Below, piece by piece: positions 62,401 to 64,000 of a DNA stretch of 64,000 nt. Made by a program: the position numbers and the translations under genes. The number at the start of each line of letters is the position of its first letter. The first letter of the stretch is position 1. The notes under the pieces are model-generated. The model saw only the letters and a list, made by a program, of their open reading frames with translations. It was not told the DNA's origin and searched no databases. This stretch comes from Planctomycetes bacterium syqfu (lineage in GTDB: Bacteria > Planctomycetota > Phycisphaerae > Phycisphaerales > Phycisphaeraceae), in the NCBI GenBank assembly GCA_020974905.1, contig CP087563.1:5146001-5210000 (forward strand), given 5' to 3'.

Positions 62401-63020
62401 GTGGCTATGGCACTTACAATCTTTACAGCTACCTCGACATCCTGGATGCCAATGGCAGCGGGTATCGACTCAAAGTCCATCAAGGTGATTCGAACAACAG
62501 CAACTATGTTGACAAGGTTCTCGAAGTCTATCGCCGTGACAACTGGACGGTTACCGACCTGCTGGGTAGCAGCGCGGGATACAATGAACCTGGCTTCAAG
62601 TCGCAGTCGCAATCGGCACCCGATCTCAAACGTGTGACCTATGCCTACGAACCGTCCACCGGCACGTTCACCGTCAAAGCCGATCTGGATCGCGATGGCA
62701 TTCTCGAACAACTCATCCAGGTCAGTGACACCAGTTCCGCCAATCTGGATTTGAATAAGGTCTATATTGGTGCTGAAGGTTTCTCCGCGACGGAGGGTTT
62801 CGTTGTCGATAATGTTCGGATTGACCAGCTGCATACGCGCGATGTCAATGTACAGACGCTCCCGATGATGTCTCAGGGGCTCTGGGCATCGGCTGCAATG
62901 GCGACTCTGGCGCAACCCGGTGCGACACTTTTCCCCTTGTCCCCAACTTCAAATAATGCCATTTCCGAATTGGTCAACACCCCCAAAGATCGCTGGACGG
63001 TCAGCTTGTTGGTGGATTGA
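59475..63020 (+). CDS. Secreted multidomain glycosidase-like protein with planctomycete-type N-terminal export motif
   Basis: 1181 residues from ATG 59475 (AAGGAG ribosome site). N-terminus basic (LFRRLRRRFARSSKRQ) followed by FQPLENRMLLSA, the motif of large planctomycete surface proteins. Residues about 40-340: TIM-barrel clan-A-type domain with ESIEGLNEPAH (acid/base Glu) and EPVWLTETGYHT (nucleophile Glu). About 455-560: Calx-beta domain (EGTSDTGMFTFTRTGD, EGNENVVMRIWG). About 565-680: CARDB-like (ADLTITDISWDIENPQPGDEVTFYVTVENQGT). Then two similar 160-170-residue beta domains (DDFESGLD..., DDFDANTAG..., each with YDWRWGGS and GYRxxVHQGxxNN). Likely a polysaccharide-active surface enzyme. 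Confidence 0.87.
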   Translation: MSLFRRLRRRFARSSKRQTRPAFSGFQPLENRMLLSAVTASSAAAFVDSIGINTHFGKTSGIYANPNLPGLLGDLGIKHLRDNTNTQLAADRLSDLYDDYGITTNMVVDWTGLDIAQRVAWLEEDWAESIEGLNEPAHQTRNYLGLLDSTYPSVTQLATRQYQYDLFNAVNANPLTEDKLVLSPAQAFTVFTETLGEIPFDVLAFHRYAGAVNAPETMNIDAEDFGDLASISHTGNEPVWLTETGYHTAQQEDHPRYGVSDTAQAKYLPRNIVHAFSEGVDRTYLYELADEGADETNAEHHFGIVAYQSNPTGTLTLKPAGETVKRLIDHLNDSTSANFTPGTLDFTIDAGTADMSHLRYELLQENDGSGTFNLLIWQDLNSFDAVNQQDISNTPLDVTVRFNDNVTSAHVYNLNSDSAVTSYGTTKRVDLAVPDEIMLIKITKGTSTPGGTLPILEVTATDPTAIEGTSDTGMFTFTRTGDTSSAYTFWVEILGDATDGVDYIDQYTSVTFNPGSSTTTKTISPINDSIAEGNENVVMRIWGNSTHTVGNHWSAQVTITDDEALADLTITDISWDIENPQPGDEVTFYVTVENQGTEASVGNASLYVQPGYSWSTRLYATVDSGLGAGQSTVITMPGTWDAQPGFSVPKAGIDYTNVVYESNEDNNYRSELLAVPFASKADDFESGLDTTEWTGWHLTGNWATVTYGNNTVLENQDTYTNNTTPATTYLPTTFATQWSSEFEYDWRWGGSPSQGYGAYYLTISQDLLDDSGNGYRILVHQGAQNNANNVDQTIEIFQVDNGVVALTPLAQGAGYDQCGFKSVGLSTPRLKTIKIDYDQIAGTISVYGDADEDGELELFAQAIGALPYDRITHVTMNTQNGATCAPVLDNMQIKLFNPLDSHRDDFDANTAGNPPVGWYVSGDWKAVTYSGNTVIENFDTTSTGGRYIADGWTLPYDAAWEASMDYDWRWGGSISGGYGTYNLYSYLDILDANGSGYRLKVHQGDSNNSNYVDKVLEVYRRDNWTVTDLLGSSAGYNEPGFKSQSQSAPDLKRVTYAYEPSTGTFTVKADLDRDGILEQLIQVSDTSSANLDLNKVYIGAEGFSATEGFVVDNVRIDQLHTRDVNVQTLPMMSQGLWASAAMATLAQPGATLFPLSPTSNNAISELVNTPKDRWTVSLLVD

Positions 63021-63070
63021 TCTGATGTAAATGTTTTTTGAACATTGTTTTGTGTGATCTAATCAAGATA

Positions 63071-63108
63071 CCTCGATCAGGGGGATAAGCTGTCCTGGTC
63101 GAGGTTTT
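63071..63108 (+). terminator. Rho-independent terminator
   Basis: CCTCGATCAG (63071-63080) pairs with CTGGTCGAGG (63095-63104, one G-U), followed by TTTT. Ends the transcript of the secreted protein. Confidence 0.8.
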
Positions 63109-63225
63109 GATTTATCCATAAGCTATCCCCATTGTTGATTTTGGGAATACTCAGTTGGCATTGGCAGTGACTTAGGTATGATAGAGTGTACAGGTTCAGC
63201 AAAATTTTCACGGATTTGAAACGTT

Positions 63226-63489
63226 ATGAGTGATCAAACTTCCACCAGCAATGAATCAGGCAGTCTTCACCAACGTGTCACTGCTGTTCTCGAACGTATC
63301 CGCCCGGCGATTCAGTCCGATGGTGGCGATATGGAGTTGGTGGAGATCACCGATAGCGGTATTGTCCGCATCCGCCTCATGGGGGCGTGTGTGGGTTGCC
63401 CTTCGAGCACGATTACGTTGCAGATGGGCATTGAACGCAATCTGAAGGAAAAAGTACCCGAAGTGGTGGCTGTGGAACAGGTTCACTGA
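63226..63489 (+). CDS. NifU C-terminal domain (Nfu-type) Fe-S cluster protein
   Basis: 87 residues: RVTAVLERIRPAIQSDGGDMELVEI, then MGACVGCPSSTITLQMGIERNLKEKVPEV. The CxxC pair (about residues 49-52) is the cluster-binding site of Nfu proteins, which carry and deliver [4Fe-4S] clusters. Stand-alone, complete. Confidence 0.93.
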   Translation: MSDQTSTSNESGSLHQRVTAVLERIRPAIQSDGGDMELVEITDSGIVRIRLMGACVGCPSSTITLQMGIERNLKEKVPEVVAVEQVH

Positions 63490-63690
63490 GTCTGACAGGG
63501 AAGCACTCAGCGAGTTCTGTACTTGGGGTACAAGGAGGAAGATCAGCAAAGCCGTCCTTTGACGGATCAAGGCTGTGGTCACATGTGCGTGACTGCAGAA
63601 GCTTTGTTGTGAAGTGGGTCCGGATCATGTCTCGATTGATCCGACAGGTGTTTTTTACAACGGAATCACAGCCGACAGGGAAGTACTTCT

Positions 63691-63912
63691 ATGCTTGCGC
63701 TGACACGTCGAGCCGGAGAAGAAGTGGTCATTGGTGATCCAGCCAACCCCTTGGGTGTGATCCGTGTGGTTGAACTGCACGGCGACAAGGTACGCTTATC
63801 CTTCGATTTCCCACGCGAAGTCCAGATCAACCGCAAAGAGTTGGCTGACCAGAAAGCCCAGGCATCCGAAGCTGAATCGCCCAATGCCCAGGACAAGCCT
63901 GCTCAGGAGTGA
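63691..63912 (+). CDS. csrA: Carbon storage regulator CsrA
   Basis: 73 residues: LALTRRAGEEVVIGDPANPLGVIRVVELHGDKVRLSFDFPREVQINRKEL matches CsrA over the whole 5-strand core, with the L4-R6 RNA-binding strand and the VxINRKE tail followed by an acidic/Gln extension. The PANPLG insert in the strand 2 loop is slightly longer than in E. coli. Binds GGA motifs in mRNA leaders and controls translation. Confidence 0.93.
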   Translation: MLALTRRAGEEVVIGDPANPLGVIRVVELHGDKVRLSFDFPREVQINRKELADQKAQASEAESPNAQDKPAQE

Positions 63913-64000
63913 TCCTGCTTATCGAATGGTTCATCTGCTTTGCAGCGATCAATACCCATTCGTCACCGTAGAGCCGATCGATTTCATGTCACCTGATCAC

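Overview
The window looks like chromosomal DNA of a planctomycete, most likely the Phycisphaerae side. Evidence is the large secreted protein whose N-terminus carries the planctomycete-type surface-export motif (FQPLENRMLLSA), three pseudopilin-like proteins starting G/AFTLIxLL, a PEP-CTERM protein, and an Nfu-type protein and CsrA with ordinary bacterial housekeeping features. The assignment is inference from gene style; no rRNA is present.

Layout. (1) 1-14.6 kb is a mobile-element and defence region built against the 3' end of a tmRNA gene (14574-14965, minus strand). It holds a three-gene operon with a SIR2-like protein (139-4015); a scar in which a filamentous-phage secretin fragment is fused to an integrase fragment (4204-5192); and a second, longer filamentous-phage (inovirus-like) remnant with pIII-like, pVI-like, Zot/pI and secretin/pIV genes in canonical order but internally deleted (6.6-8.6 kb). 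An AT-rich three-gene cargo follows (C5 methyltransferase, GHKL/HSP90-type ATPase, methyltransferase-fold protein; 9975-13554), then an intact tyrosine recombinase beside the tmRNA. A 424-bp direct repeat and a 17-bp copy of the tmRNA 3' end show that two related elements integrated in tandem here. (2) 15-28 kb is a carbohydrate-use cluster: LacI regulator, Asp-box beta-propeller protein, GH2 hydrolase, three pseudopilin-like proteins, sugar-phosphate isomerase/epimerase-like protein, Gfo/Idh/MocA oxidoreductase and AraC regulator. (3) 28-42 kb is general chromosome with an envelope theme: PEP-CTERM protein, PMT-type glycosyltransferase, TilS, flippase, methyltransferase, GT2 glycosyltransferase and two tandem TMTC-like membrane TPR proteins. 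(4) 41.9-47.4 kb is a translationally coupled pair: a CHAT-protease/STAND-NTPase/TPR protein and a DUF900-type alpha/beta hydrolase.

(5) 47896-58822 is a complete-looking 10.9-kb integrative element in the 3' half of tRNA-Thr(GGU), bounded by exact 48-bp att repeats. It carries a tyrosine integrase, a structured RNA behind a strong promoter, a small ORF, an XRE regulator directly abutting a retron-like reverse transcriptase with an unusual TYDD box, a zinc-ribbon protein, an HUH rolling-circle Rep, small secreted or membrane proteins, and a DUF3800 protein overlapping a second unknown gene. Eight copies of the decamer ATTRGGTACA lie in two clusters just inside the two att sites and are probably integrase arm sites. 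This element is the best candidate for an undescribed system. (6) 59.4-64 kb returns to the chromosome: an 1181-aa secreted glycosidase-like protein, an Nfu-type Fe-S protein and CsrA.

Five independent candidate defence modules therefore sit in one window: the SIR2 operon, the MTase-GHKL trio, the CHAT-STAND/hydrolase pair, the retron-like RT module and the DUF3800 pair. None can be proved from sequence alone.
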